The notes under the pieces were generated by a model. The model was not told the DNA's origin, searched no databases, and saw only the letters and a list, made by a program, of their open reading frames with translations. A stretch of DNA of 37,203 nucleotides from positions 26,210 through 63,412 of the forward strand of contig CAKKSP010000003.1 of assembly GCA_919902045.1 (NCBI GenBank), given 5' to 3'. The first letter of the stretch is position 1. Each line of letters opens with the position of its first letter. Made by a program: the position numbers and the translations under genes. Shown here piece after piece: positions 23,101 through 30,535 of this stretch. This stretch comes from Omnitrophica bacterium GWA2_41_15. Lineage in GTDB: Bacteria; Omnitrophota; Gorgyraeia; Gygaellales; Profunditerraquicolaceae.

Positions 23101-24971
23101 ATTTTTCTTTGCTTAATAATAATCTTGTAAGCGCAAAAGAAAAATTTTGTAACGAAAAGCTTTCTTTAGATGATATCCTGCGTAATATCGAGCAGCTTGA
23201 GCGGCAGAAACTTTCTTTAGAGTCGCATCGTGAGTTTATTGAGCAGCTGCGTACAAAATACGACGATATCAGTGAATTTATGAACGCGCAGATTTTTCTG
23301 GATAGGCCATGCGATAAGGTAAGCGGTATACTGATTAAGGTAAAAGGATTTGAAGATGAAAACCGTAAACTTATCGGAGAAGCAAAGCCTATAGATTTAG
23401 ATACTGAAAAAATTAATGCCCGTTTAATTCAGATCTGCCAGGAGATAGAACGGCTTAAAGGCCAGAAGATCCACCAGGAAAACCATGCAGCTTCCATAGA
23501 TGCGCAGATACAAAAACTTGGCGAAGATTTACGCGCCCAGGATATTGCTTTAGCAAATAAACGCGCAGGATTTCAATCAGTAAGTGAAAAACTGGTTAAT
23601 ATAGAAGAAGAAGAAATGATTGTTTCGGATGAATTAAGTGAGGCTCAAGAGGAAATCCGGGCTGTGTCCGAGAAGTTGGTGAGTTTTAATCAAAAAAGGG
23701 CGGAGTTAGAAATAGAGCAAAAGAACTCAGAAATGGCGATTATAGAGCACCAGAATGTGGTAACTACCCAAAATTATGCCAAAGAAAAGGCATTAGTGGC
23801 GATTACGCAACTTAGGGCGCAGGTAGAGGCTCTTGTTAAACGCCTGGATTCTGACCGGGATACGTTACATATACTTGAGGAAGCTTTTAGGCGCGAGAAT
23901 GAAAATATTTCAAACTATGATCGCCAGGCGCAGGAATCGCGCTTTAAAGAAAAAGCATTGGCAGATGAAATAAATTTACTAGAGGAAGAAAATTTACGTT
24001 TTGAAAATGAAGTAAAAACTTATCAGATAGAGCTTATCAGTAAAGAAGAAGAGCGGCTGAAAGTTGCCGACGGTGGAAACGCCTTGTTTAAGCAGCTTGA
24101 AATTGATCGTAAGGAATTAGATATCATAAAAAACCGGCTTTATGAATTACAGATGGAAAATAAGGATTTAGAATTTAGGTTTTTAAGTATCAAGGAGAGG
24201 ATGCTTCAGAATTACAAGATAGATGCGGAGAGTTTAACTGAGGATATCGTAGTCGGGGTGGAAGAAAATGTAATTGTACCTGAAATTGAGCGACTAAAAG
24301 AAAAACTTGATTCTTATGGAAATGTAAATTTAGTAGCGATCGAAGAATATGATGAACTGAAAACACGCTATGATTTTCTTACGCAGCAGCAGGCAGATCT
24401 AGTTAATGCTAAAGATGCCTTGCATGAAGCTATTATAAAAATTAACCGCACCACTAAGAAAATGTTTTTAGAGACTTTTGAAAAAGTCAAAGAAGAGTTT
24501 CGTAATTATTTCCGTTTGCTTTTTAACGGAGGGGACGCGCAGGTGTTTCTTACAGATGAACAGGATCCTTTGGAATCAGGTATAGAAATTATCTGCAGGC
24601 CTCCGGGTAAAAAATTACAAAATGTCCTGCTTTTATCAGGCGGTGAAAAAACTATGTCGGCAATAGCGCTCATCTTTGCTATATTTAAGGTAAAGCCGGC
24701 ACCTTTTTGCGTATTGGATGAGATTGATGCGGCTCTTGATGAGGCGAATGTAGACCGTTACGGTAGGATGTTGCAGGAATTTGCCAAAGGCTCGCAATTT
24801 ATCGTGATCACCCATAATAAGCGCACTATCGCTAATGCTGATGTGATGTATGGAATTACCATGGAAGAATCCGGAGTCTCAAAAATCGTCTCCGTAAAAC
24901 TCGGGCAAAAACAGCCTGAACAAATTGTAACCCCGCCTCAAGCTACCGAAGAAGTTTCCGCAGCAAATTAA
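20109..24971 (+). CDS. smc: Chromosome segregation ATPase SMC, precursor containing an intein
   Basis: SMC dimers with ScpA/ScpB compact and disentangle the chromosome. The N-terminal 37 residues (LKELEIVGFKSFLNKTN, then GPNGCGK) hold the first half of the Walker A loop. A 548-residue intein (38-585) follows. The C-extein resumes at S586 with SNIFDSMRWVLGEQSVKSLR. Removing the intein gives GPNGCGKSN and a 1072-residue SMC. The protein then has a first coiled coil, a short mid-protein break at about precursor 1050-1100 in place of the usual roughly 120-residue hinge, a second coil, and the C-terminal head. The head shows the ABC signature LLSGGEKTMSA (about 1507), Walker B FCVLDEIDAALDEAN and the His switch VITHNKR. 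Without splicing, ATP binding would be impossible, so splicing should be essential for function. The gene is monocistronic and converges on the diguanylate cyclase gene. Confidence 0.95.
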   Translation: MYLKELEIVGFKSFLNKTNLQFEPGVTAVVGPNGCGKCLHYDSLVTLSDGSYVKIGQLVESVLKSSVSLEKIDDGVMTLDNPLNINIFSLDPHTLKIKPQPVYAFIKRKSPKYLLRIETKSGKYVTTTHYHPFFALKEGNVIALKAEELKSGIRIAVPRVLKTNPSEKKIKLLDVLKKFSEQDLMYIPFSAELSEFVINSVSSRNLAVSSFLHGQAINVVNFIKILEGRGIQELPEYVNSLKSRSSGEITVPKKMNGEIARFLGYLISEGRSTKGNQVWFVNEDSSLVEDFVRSAKEGFGVEAKVFNYKESAKDVIIFSHALCQFLEKAFEFKVDGLSKDKVVPALMFESDDRIIREFLSALFEGDGYLCVDRQGVNKRRVVYFEYASASKCLAEGVSSLLLRLGVQSVVRKKIKSATNSKEKIKRSYYSVYIYGLDNAKKLAGLLDFKGKKAEKLHEIRSLNYKTNLNLDLIPEINGLVKELIKSAKIKVKRFKKISPKLVAYYENRCLITRQGLEEVLSIIAEHAELSGLSRNIYDYLKTLASSDIYWDEIINIEKVHKEEWVYDLSILGTHNFVAQDMVVHNSNIFDSMRWVLGEQSVKSLRGSQMEDVIFNGTDTKEPLGMAEVSLTFDNSQRFFNFDHPEVCITRRIFRSGESEYLLNKAPVRLKDILDLLMGTGIGAESYSLVAQGKIDLVLSSRPEDRRLVFDEAAGITRYKGQKREALRRLEETEANLLRVSDIITEVKRQIGSLERQANKARRYKETFEELKVRESILAFLQRKVLTLRKEEIVLDIAKLEESQKNLWLKIEEQESRFNSRNAQLKEFEDAIMRIRGELLSYDNQSKGNLQRVEFNREKITELIKNAEEFERKKNLVQEKLHADEEKLATFRSEYDGINGQMLIKQEEFKKQEFEHDSIIASINKSLDFITSAKKDILGLASSVAHIHNEIGDLNSKEQIQLSRKRRLDTELLKVREEKQVSQAQVVVIKEELEKLEQYFSLLNNNLVSAKEKFCNEKLSLDDILRNIEQLERQKLSLESHREFIEQLRTKYDDISEFMNAQIFLDRPCDKVSGILIKVKGFEDENRKLIGEAKPIDLDTEKINARLIQICQEIERLKGQKIHQENHAASIDAQIQKLGEDLRAQDIALANKRAGFQSVSEKLVNIEEEEMIVSDELSEAQEEIRAVSEKLVSFNQKRAELEIEQKNSEMAIIEHQNVVTTQNYAKEKALVAITQLRAQVEALVKRLDSDRDTLHILEEAFRRENENISNYDRQAQESRFKEKALADEINLLEEENLRFENEVKTYQIELISKEEERLKVADGGNALFKQLEIDRKELDIIKNRLYELQMENKDLEFRFLSIKERMLQNYKIDAESLTEDIVVGVEENVIVPEIERLKEKLDSYGNVNLVAIEEYDELKTRYDFLTQQQADLVNAKDALHEAIIKINRTTKKMFLETFEKVKEEFRNYFRLLFNGGDAQVFLTDEQDPLESGIEIICRPPGKKLQNVLLLSGGEKTMSAIALIFAIFKVKPAPFCVLDEIDAALDEANVDRYGRMLQEFAKGSQFIVITHNKRTIANADVMYGITMEESGVSKIVSVKLGQKQPEQIVTPPQATEEVSAAN
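20220..21863 (+). other. Intein with LAGLIDADG homing endonuclease in the SMC Walker A loop
   Basis: The insertion runs from Cys38 (CLHYDSLVTLSDGSYVKIG, splicing block A) to His584-Asn585 (NFVAQDMVVHN, blocks F and G), and Ser586 is the +1 nucleophile. Block B is TTTHYHP with T126-x-x-H129. The penultimate His and terminal Asn needed for branch resolution are present, so this is a standard class 1 intein that looks splicing-competent. Between the splicing blocks lies a LAGLIDADG endonuclease with two motifs about 96 residues apart: FLGYLISEG (262-270, acid E269) and FLSALFEGDG (358-367, acid D366). Both acidic residues are intact, so homing may still be active. The host sequence rejoins without loss as GK|SN. 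Confidence 0.96.
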
Positions 24972-25002
24972 ATTCTCAGGGGCATTTCTCTATTTAGTTG
25001 AT

Positions 25003-26166
25003 TTATCCGCAGGTGAGGTTTTTGCCTTTATCTTTTGCCTGATAAAGCATCTTGTCGCAGTAGTGTATGAGTTCGGCGGCATTTGCGCCGTTTTCGGGGT
25101 AGGTTGCAAGCCCTAAGCTGACAGTGAATTTTTTATGCGGGAGAATTTCTTCGTGTATAAAACGGTGTTTTTCTACGTTTTGCCTTAATCGCTCGGCAAT
25201 CATAAACGCTTCTTTTTTGTCTGTCCGCGGCAGGATTACTGCAAACTCTTCGCCGCCGTAACGGCAGACATGATCCATTTTGCGGGACTGGTTTTTTAAA
25301 AGTTGAGCCAGTTGCCTTAAGATCGCGTCTCCGTCTTGATGCCCGAGAGTATCGTTATAAACTTTAAAATCGTCAATGTCAATCATGATAAGGCTGAGCG
25401 GGCTTGTTGTGGCTTTTGTTTTTTCAATTTCGCTGTGCAGCAGGAACTGAAAATATCCGTGGTTCCAGATTTCCGTAAGAGAGTCAGTATGGGCGCGGAT
25501 AACCGTTTTTTCAAAAAGCTGGGAATTTTCAATCGCAAGCCCTGCCTGGTTTGAAAGCATGATTAACATGCGAATATCATCTTTTGTTATCGGTTTTCTG
25601 GTGACAAAATTATCCGCGATAATTATTCCGTTTACTTTATCTTTGGCTTTTAAGGGCACCAGGACTAATTCGTCGTTGCGGAGTATATTAATAATCTGGT
25701 CGTCGCTGTAGTTTACGATAGTTTCAGGAGTAAGGTGGAGCGGCATTCCTTCAAGCACACTTAAAGCTAATAAGCCCCCTTGTTGTTCCCGTAAAGGAGT
25801 TTTTAGGTTTCTGATTTGCTGATTTAAACGCGAGTCTGTGGCAGAAGAGGAGGTCTTATATACACTAATTAAGTCATCTAAATCCATTTTCTCTTGTTTG
25901 ATTTGTTTCCAGATGACATTGGCTTCTTCACCGCTTTCCGGGCCGATCGCCATTTTTCCTTCGATGATGCCCTCAGTCTCGTTGATTAGAAAAAGAATAG
26001 CGCGGTTAAAGCCTAGGCCTGTGTGCGCAGTAACCCCCGTGAGGATAATATAAAGGATCTCTTCGAGCTTAAGAGTGGTGCGCATTGCATTTGAAATCTC
26101 ATAAAGGATATTAAGCTCTGTTTTTGCGCGTTCAAGGTCAGTTTTAAACTTGGTAAGTTCTTCCAT
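25003..26166 (-). CDS. GAF-GGDEF diguanylate cyclase
   Basis: The 387-residue soluble protein makes c-di-GMP from two GTP in its family. A short coiled coil (1-20) leads into a GAF domain (about 20-215, LNILYEISNAMRTTLKLEEIL at its start). The GGDEF domain spans about 220-387: LTEIWNHGYF, MIDIDDFKVYNDTLGHQDGD, and the active-site loop RYGGEEFAVILP. The RxxD inhibitory site (RKMD) is five residues before GGEEF, so feedback inhibition by product is expected. It is the only clear minus-strand gene. It converges with smc (31-bp gap) and diverges from recA. It supplies the synthetic counterpart to the HD-GYP and PilZ proteins at 2.8-14.3 kb. Confidence 0.93.
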   Translation of the reverse strand: MEELTKFKTDLERAKTELNILYEISNAMRTTLKLEEILYIILTGVTAHTGLGFNRAILFLINETEGIIEGKMAIGPESGEEANVIWKQIKQEKMDLDDLISVYKTSSSATDSRLNQQIRNLKTPLREQQGGLLALSVLEGMPLHLTPETIVNYSDDQIINILRNDELVLVPLKAKDKVNGIIIADNFVTRKPITKDDIRMLIMLSNQAGLAIENSQLFEKTVIRAHTDSLTEIWNHGYFQFLLHSEIEKTKATTSPLSLIMIDIDDFKVYNDTLGHQDGDAILRQLAQLLKNQSRKMDHVCRYGGEEFAVILPRTDKKEAFMIAERLRQNVEKHRFIHEEILPHKKFTVSLGLATYPENGANAAELIHYCDKMLYQAKDKGKNLTCG

Positions 26167-26304
26167 ATAACATAAAATTTAGCATAATATGGCTCTGACT
26201 GCAAGGATTTTCGTATTTTTTTGAAATATTTGTGTTAGATTTTTCCTTCTTTTACGTCTGTTATGTTAGAAAGGGGGAAGAAGTATTTGTAACGGACATT
26301 TTAA

Positions 26305-26333
26305 TTGACACTATCATGGCTCTAGGGTATAAT
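26305..26333 (+). promoter_or_regulatory. Consensus sigma70 promoter of recA
   Basis: TTGACA (26305-26310) and TATAAT (26328-26333) are separated by exactly 17 bp, a fully consensus promoter. A start at about 26340 gives a leader of about 30 nt with Shine-Dalgarno GGGAGG before the ATG. I see no recognisable LexA box in the 26167-26369 gap, so SOS control cannot be asserted. Confidence 0.85.
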
Positions 26334-26369
26334 CAATTTTCTAAACTAATCTAAAATTGGGAGGTTCGC

Positions 26370-27413
26370 ATGCAAAAACAGGCTGAAAAACAAGCAGTGC
26401 AAGCAGCAAAAGATGAACCAAAAGAGCTTTCTAACCGTGAGAAAGCGTTAGAATTAGCCTTGGCGCATATTGAAAAACAGTTTGGAAAAGGCTCAATTAT
26501 GAAATTGGGCTCAAACGTTAAAATTGACGTGGATTCTCTTTCTACCGGAGCTTTGACGCTAGACTGCGCTTTAGGAATAGGAGGCCTTCCCCGCGGCCGA
26601 GTAGTAGAGATTTTTGGGCCGGAGGCTTCCGGAAAAACCACGCTCACTTTAAGTGTGATCCGTGAAACACAGGCGCGTAAAGGGGTAGCTGCTTTTATTG
26701 ACGCAGAACATGCCTTTGATTCTACTTATGCAAAGAAAATCGGTATAAATCTTGATGATCTTTTGATTTCGCAGCCGGATACCGGTGAACAGGCGCTTGA
26801 AATTACAGAAACCCTTGTGCGCTCAAACGCGGTAGACGTGGTAGTGATAGATTCAGTAGCAGCGTTAACTCCCAGGGCAGAAATAGAGGGAGAAATGGGA
26901 GATTCCCATATGGGGCTTCAGGCTCGCCTGATGTCCCAGGCTTTAAGAAAACTTACCGGCGCAATCAGCAAATCCCGCACCTGCGTAATTTTTATTAATC
27001 AGTTGCGTGAGAAGATCGGCGTAATGTTTGGTTCTCCTGAAACAACTCCCGGCGGCAGGGCATTAAAATTTTATTCATCGGTCCGCCTCGATGTGCGCAG
27101 GATTGCTACTTTAAAAGAGGGTGATGCTGTAATCGGCGGAAGAGTCAGGGTGCGGGTAGTAAAAAATAAAATTGCACCACCTTTTCGGGAGGCAGAATTT
27201 GATATTAAGCATGATGAAGGTATTTCTAAATCAGGTGCAATTTTAGATGCTGCTGTGAATGCTAATATTGTGGCAAAATCCGGTACCTGGTTATCTTTTC
27301 GTGATGAAAAACTAGGACAAGGCCGTGATGCCGCAATTAAAACTTTAAAAGAGAAACCTAAACTTCTTGCCGATCTTGAGAAGGAAGTGCGTAAGACAAT
27401 TAGTGTATCTTAA
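26370..27413 (+). CDS. recA: Recombinase RecA
   Basis: This is the DNA strand-exchange ATPase of homologous recombination and SOS signalling. The 347-residue length is standard. The N-terminal segment [22 protein letters not shown], Walker [10 protein letters not shown], the [21 protein letters not shown] stretch with Walker B, loop 1 ([15 protein letters not shown]) and loop 2 ([20 protein letters not shown]) are all present. The C-terminal tail ([14 protein letters not shown]) is shorter and less acidic than in E. coli. No intein is present, although RecA and RadA are common intein hosts. recX follows 10 bp downstream. Confidence 0.98.
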   Translation: MQKQAEKQAVQAAKDEPKELSNREKALELALAHIEKQFGKGSIMKLGSNVKIDVDSLSTGALTLDCALGIGGLPRGRVVEIFGPEASGKTTLTLSVIRETQARKGVAAFIDAEHAFDSTYAKKIGINLDDLLISQPDTGEQALEITETLVRSNAVDVVVIDSVAALTPRAEIEGEMGDSHMGLQARLMSQALRKLTGAISKSRTCVIFINQLREKIGVMFGSPETTPGGRALKFYSSVRLDVRRIATLKEGDAVIGGRVRVRVVKNKIAPPFREAEFDIKHDEGISKSGAILDAAVNANIVAKSGTWLSFRDEKLGQGRDAAIKTLKEKPKLLADLEKEVRKTISVS

Positions 27414-27423
27414 TTATTGATTT

Positions 27424-27900
27424 TTGTTTGTGAAAACATTCACGCTTACGCAAGCTAAGAAATACGCGTTTTTACTGCTTAAATTCCGTAACCGAAGCCA
27501 AGCCGAGATGCGTAAGCGGCTTTTACAAAAAAAATTCCCGGAACAAATAGTAAATGAAACGCTCTTTTTTTTAAAAGAGAAGTCTTTTATCGATGATGCG
27601 GTTTTTGCGCGTTATTTTTGTTCGGCTCGTGCAAAAAAATACGGCCCGCGTAGGTTGATTCAGGAGTTGAAGCAAAAAGGCTTAGGAGCTTCACTTATCA
27701 GCGAGGCGCTTGCACAGAGTAACAAAAGCTGTCCGCCACAAAAAGTAGCAGAAGAAATTTTACTTAGCCGTATTGGACAGTATAAAAGCCTTGATCCTCG
27801 TAAAGCAAGACAGAGGGCGTATGCGTTATTGTTACGGCGGGGATTTGAACCGGAGCTTGCAGGAGATTTAATTAATAAATACCTTAGGGACATTTCTTAA
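27424..27900 (+). CDS. recX: Regulatory protein RecX
   Basis: This small helical protein, which in its family binds RecA filaments and limits their growth, shows the RecX repeats: AFLLLKFRNRSQAEMRKRLLQK, NETLFFLKEKSFIDDAVFARYF and YGPRRLIQELKQKGL. At 158 residues it is normal length. The track start is TTG at 27424; GTG at 27430 (VKTFTLTQAKKYA) is equally plausible and neither has a strong Shine-Dalgarno. The last codons (LRDIS, then stop) are written by the left arm of a GGGACATTTCTTAACA repeat, so the native C-terminus has been replaced or extended. The stop lies 1 bp before alaS. Confidence 0.92.
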   Translation: MFVKTFTLTQAKKYAFLLLKFRNRSQAEMRKRLLQKKFPEQIVNETLFFLKEKSFIDDAVFARYFCSARAKKYGPRRLIQELKQKGLGASLISEALAQSNKSCPPQKVAEEILLSRIGQYKSLDPRKARQRAYALLLRRGFEPELAGDLINKYLRDIS

Positions 27901-27902
27901 CA
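27887..27902 (+). repeat. Half copy of the GGGACATTTCTTAACA element at the recX/alaS junction
   Basis: The 16 bases are identical to the left arm of the element at 7439. They contain the recX stop codon, and their final A is the first base of the alaS ATG. No right arm is found downstream, so this is a truncated copy or the footprint of a past insertion. Confidence 0.75.
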
Positions 27903-30535
27903 TGAAAGCCGATATTTTAAGAGAAAAATTTCTTAATTTTTTTAAAAGCAAAAAACACCGCGTTGTTGATAGCGATTTGCTTATTCCGCAAGATGATCCT
28001 ACGGTACTTTTTACTCCTGCCGGAATGAACCAGTTTAAAAAGCAGTTTATGGGGCAAATTACTGGTTTTAGCCGCGCTACCAGCAGCCAGCGTTGCCTGC
28101 GCACGGACGATTTAGATAAAGTCGGTAAGACAGCTGTGCATCATACTTTTTTTGAGATGCTGGGTAATTTTTCCTTTGGAGATTATTTTAAAAAAGAAGC
28201 CATAGTATGGGCTTGGGAATTTTTAACTAAAGAATTAAAGATAAGTTCTGATAAACTTTGGGTATCGGTTTATAAGGATGACGATGAGGCGTATAGGATA
28301 TGGCAGGATATTGTAAAAGTTCCTGAATATAAGATTATAAAGCTTGGTGATAAAGATAATTTCTGGCCGTCGGATGCCAAAGAAAAAGGGCCCAATGGGC
28401 CGTGCGGGCCGTGTTCAGAGATATTTTTTGATTTTGGGGTAAACCCTGGTTGTAAAAATGCAAATTGTAATCCTGCTTGCAGCTGTGGAAGGTTCGCGGA
28501 GATCTGGAACCTGGTTTTTACCCAATTTAACCGTAAAGAAGGTGGCGTCTTAGAGCCGCTTCCGCAAAAGAATATTGATACGGGAATGGGTTTAGAGAGG
28601 TTAGCGGCGGTAATGCAGGGAGTTTCTAATAATTTTGAAACTGACCTATTCGCTCCCTTAGTCAAAGAGATAATAGCAAAAATTGATACCCGTAACCCGT
28701 TGCCCGTTACCCGTGACCCGAATATCTATGCTGTTGCTGATCATCTTCGTGCAGTTGTATTTTCCATATATGACGGCATACTGCCTTCTAACGAAGGAAG
28801 AGGCTATGTGGTAAGAAAGATTATTCGCAAAGCTACATATCATTTGAGGGGATACGGGGTTAAAAAACCGCTTCTCTATAAATTAGTACCGGTGGCCGCA
28901 GATATTATGAAGGTTCCTTATCCGGATTTAGTAAAACGCAGGGAAGATATCGCGCAAATAATTTTAGCGGAAGAAAATAATTTTCATGCGACAATAAATA
29001 CTAGCGCAAATTTATTAAAAGAAAAATTTGACGGTTTTAAAGAAAATCAAAATCCCGAAGAAGCAGGAAAAACTGCTTTTTGCCTTTATGATACTTACGG
29101 AATACCTGTTGATTTGACTAAAGATTGGTTGGATAAGATGGGAATAAAATTTTCTCAAGAGGCTTTTGACGGAGAGCTTTTGGTGCAAAAAGAGCGCTCT
29201 AAGGCAAAGAGTACGATGAAAGGCGATGTATTTGATTCAGGATCTCAGGAATTAAATATAAAAGTAAAAAGCCGTTTTTTAGGTTATACCAAGGATTCAT
29301 CCGAGGCTGATATTTTAAAAATTTTTGTAAACGGAAAAGAGAAAAATAAGGTTTCATCCGGAGAAGAGGCTTGGATAGTTTTAGATAAAACGCCGTTTTA
29401 TGCAGAATCTGGTGGCCAGGTCGGTGATACAGGTAGCATAAAAAAAGGTAAAAGCATTTTTCAGGTTACTAATGCAAAGAAAATTCAAGGCGCAGTAGCA
29501 CATATTGGTAAAGTAATCAGCGGATCATTTAAGGTTGAAGGTGAAGTCAATGCTGATATTGACCTGGTCCGTAGGCAGGCGATCCAGCGTAATCACAGCG
29601 CAACGCATCTTTTGCAGGCAGCTTTGCGGCAGGTTCTAGGGGCTCATGTGAAACAACAGGGGTCTTTGGTAGCAGATAGCCGCCTACGTTTTGATTTTAC
29701 GCATTTTAAAAGTTTAAACGATGAAGAACTCTCCCGCGTAGAAGAGTTAGTGAATAATTATATTCTTTTAAATGAACATATAGAGGTAAAAGAGATGACT
29801 ATGCAGGAGGCAAAGCGTAAAGGCGCGCTTGCTTTTTTTGCCGATAAATACGGCGACAAGGTTCGCTTGGTTACAGCAGGTGAACTTTCTAAGGAATTGT
29901 GCGGAGGAACGCACGTAAGTTCAACAGGTGAAATTGGCCTTTTTAAAATCACTCAGGAAAGTTCTGTAGCAGCAGGCGTGAGGCGTATTGAGGCAGTAAC
30001 CGCTGATAAGGCGTATCAGTTTATCCGCAAGGAAGAAGAGATTTTATCAGAGGTTAGCCAGATGTTAGGCGCTCCGCAGCCGCGCATACTTGAAGAGTTA
30101 CAGAAAAAAATAAATTTAGTAAAGGATCTTGAACTGCGTTTAAAAGGCCGTCAGGAAGATTTGCTTAAGTCTTCCGTAGATGAGTTGGTTGGTAAAGCTG
30201 TAGTTTTAAAAGGCGTAAGAATTATTACCCATGTTTTTGATAATGTGGGTATGGATGTTTTAAGAAAAAATATTGATACGATTAAGGCTAAGGCGCAAGA
30301 TGCTGTAATTGCTTTAGGCGCTCGTAATGATGATAAGGCGTTGCTTGTAGTAGGAGTGGCTTCCGTTGCGCTGCAAAAAGGATTAGATGCCGGTAATCTT
30401 GTGCGTCAGATCGCGCAGTCTATCGGAGGAAGCGGCGGGGGCAGGCCGGATTTTGCTCAGGCAGGCGGAGATAATCCGCAGAATTTTCCCGAGGCTTTCC
30501 GAAAACTAGAGGAAATTATTAATAACTTACTATGA
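27902..30535 (+). CDS. alaS: Alanyl-tRNA synthetase
   Basis: This enzyme charges tRNA-Ala and edits mischarged Ser or Gly. The 877-residue length is standard. The class II core begins LREKFLNFFKSKKHRVV and contains TSSQRCLRTDDLDKVG, HHTFFEMLGNFSFGDYFK and the GPNGPCGPCSEIFFD loop. The editing domain has zinc-type residues HSATHLLQAALRQVLG and the distal CGGTHVSSTGEIG. The C-Ala domain ends GGSGGGRPDFAQAGGDNP. An extra Cys-rich stretch (PGCKNANCNPACSCGRF) in the aminoacylation domain may bind zinc. A 7-bp tandem repeat lies in frame at 28685-28719. There is no separate Shine-Dalgarno outside recX, so translation is probably coupled. Confidence 0.97.
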   Translation: MKADILREKFLNFFKSKKHRVVDSDLLIPQDDPTVLFTPAGMNQFKKQFMGQITGFSRATSSQRCLRTDDLDKVGKTAVHHTFFEMLGNFSFGDYFKKEAIVWAWEFLTKELKISSDKLWVSVYKDDDEAYRIWQDIVKVPEYKIIKLGDKDNFWPSDAKEKGPNGPCGPCSEIFFDFGVNPGCKNANCNPACSCGRFAEIWNLVFTQFNRKEGGVLEPLPQKNIDTGMGLERLAAVMQGVSNNFETDLFAPLVKEIIAKIDTRNPLPVTRDPNIYAVADHLRAVVFSIYDGILPSNEGRGYVVRKIIRKATYHLRGYGVKKPLLYKLVPVAADIMKVPYPDLVKRREDIAQIILAEENNFHATINTSANLLKEKFDGFKENQNPEEAGKTAFCLYDTYGIPVDLTKDWLDKMGIKFSQEAFDGELLVQKERSKAKSTMKGDVFDSGSQELNIKVKSRFLGYTKDSSEADILKIFVNGKEKNKVSSGEEAWIVLDKTPFYAESGGQVGDTGSIKKGKSIFQVTNAKKIQGAVAHIGKVISGSFKVEGEVNADIDLVRRQAIQRNHSATHLLQAALRQVLGAHVKQQGSLVADSRLRFDFTHFKSLNDEELSRVEELVNNYILLNEHIEVKEMTMQEAKRKGALAFFADKYGDKVRLVTAGELSKELCGGTHVSSTGEIGLFKITQESSVAAGVRRIEAVTADKAYQFIRKEEEILSEVSQMLGAPQPRILEELQKKINLVKDLELRLKGRQEDLLKSSVDELVGKAVVLKGVRIITHVFDNVGMDVLRKNIDTIKAKAQDAVIALGARNDDKALLVVGVASVALQKGLDAGNLVRQIAQSIGGSGGGRPDFAQAGGDNPQNFPEAFRKLEEIINNLL
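28685..28719 (+). repeat. Five-unit 7-bp tandem repeat (GNNNCCC) inside alaS
   Basis: The units are GATACCC GTAACCC GTTGCCC GTTACCC GTGACCC, 35 bp in all, read as DTRNPLPVTRDP. They fall in the loop just before the conserved ADHLRAVVF segment. Because the unit is 7 bp, gain or loss of one unit would shift the frame. Confidence 0.8.

Noticed and set aside
24972-25002. Terminator between smc and the convergent GGDEF gene
   Set aside because: The 31-bp gap shows no stable hairpin or T tract, only a faint likeness (GGGGCATTTCT) to the GGGACA element.
26167-26369. LexA/SOS operator upstream of recA
   Set aside because: No sequence resembling a known LexA box could be identified by eye, only a consensus sigma70 promoter.
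27905-27935. Possible right arm of the GGGACA element inside alaS
   Set aside because: The partly similar TTTTAAGAGAAAAATTT encodes the conserved AlaS N-terminus (ILREKFLNFF), so the likeness is better explained by the gene itself.
28430-28500. Inserted zinc-ribbon gene fragment in alaS (Cys-rich stretch)
   Set aside because: Similar Cys-rich loops after GPCGPCSEI occur in many bacterial AlaS proteins, so it was kept as part of the enzyme.
28685-28719. Possible CRISPR-like array in alaS or hisH
   Set aside because: The units are 7-8 bp, contiguous and without spacers. They are tandem microsatellites inside genes.
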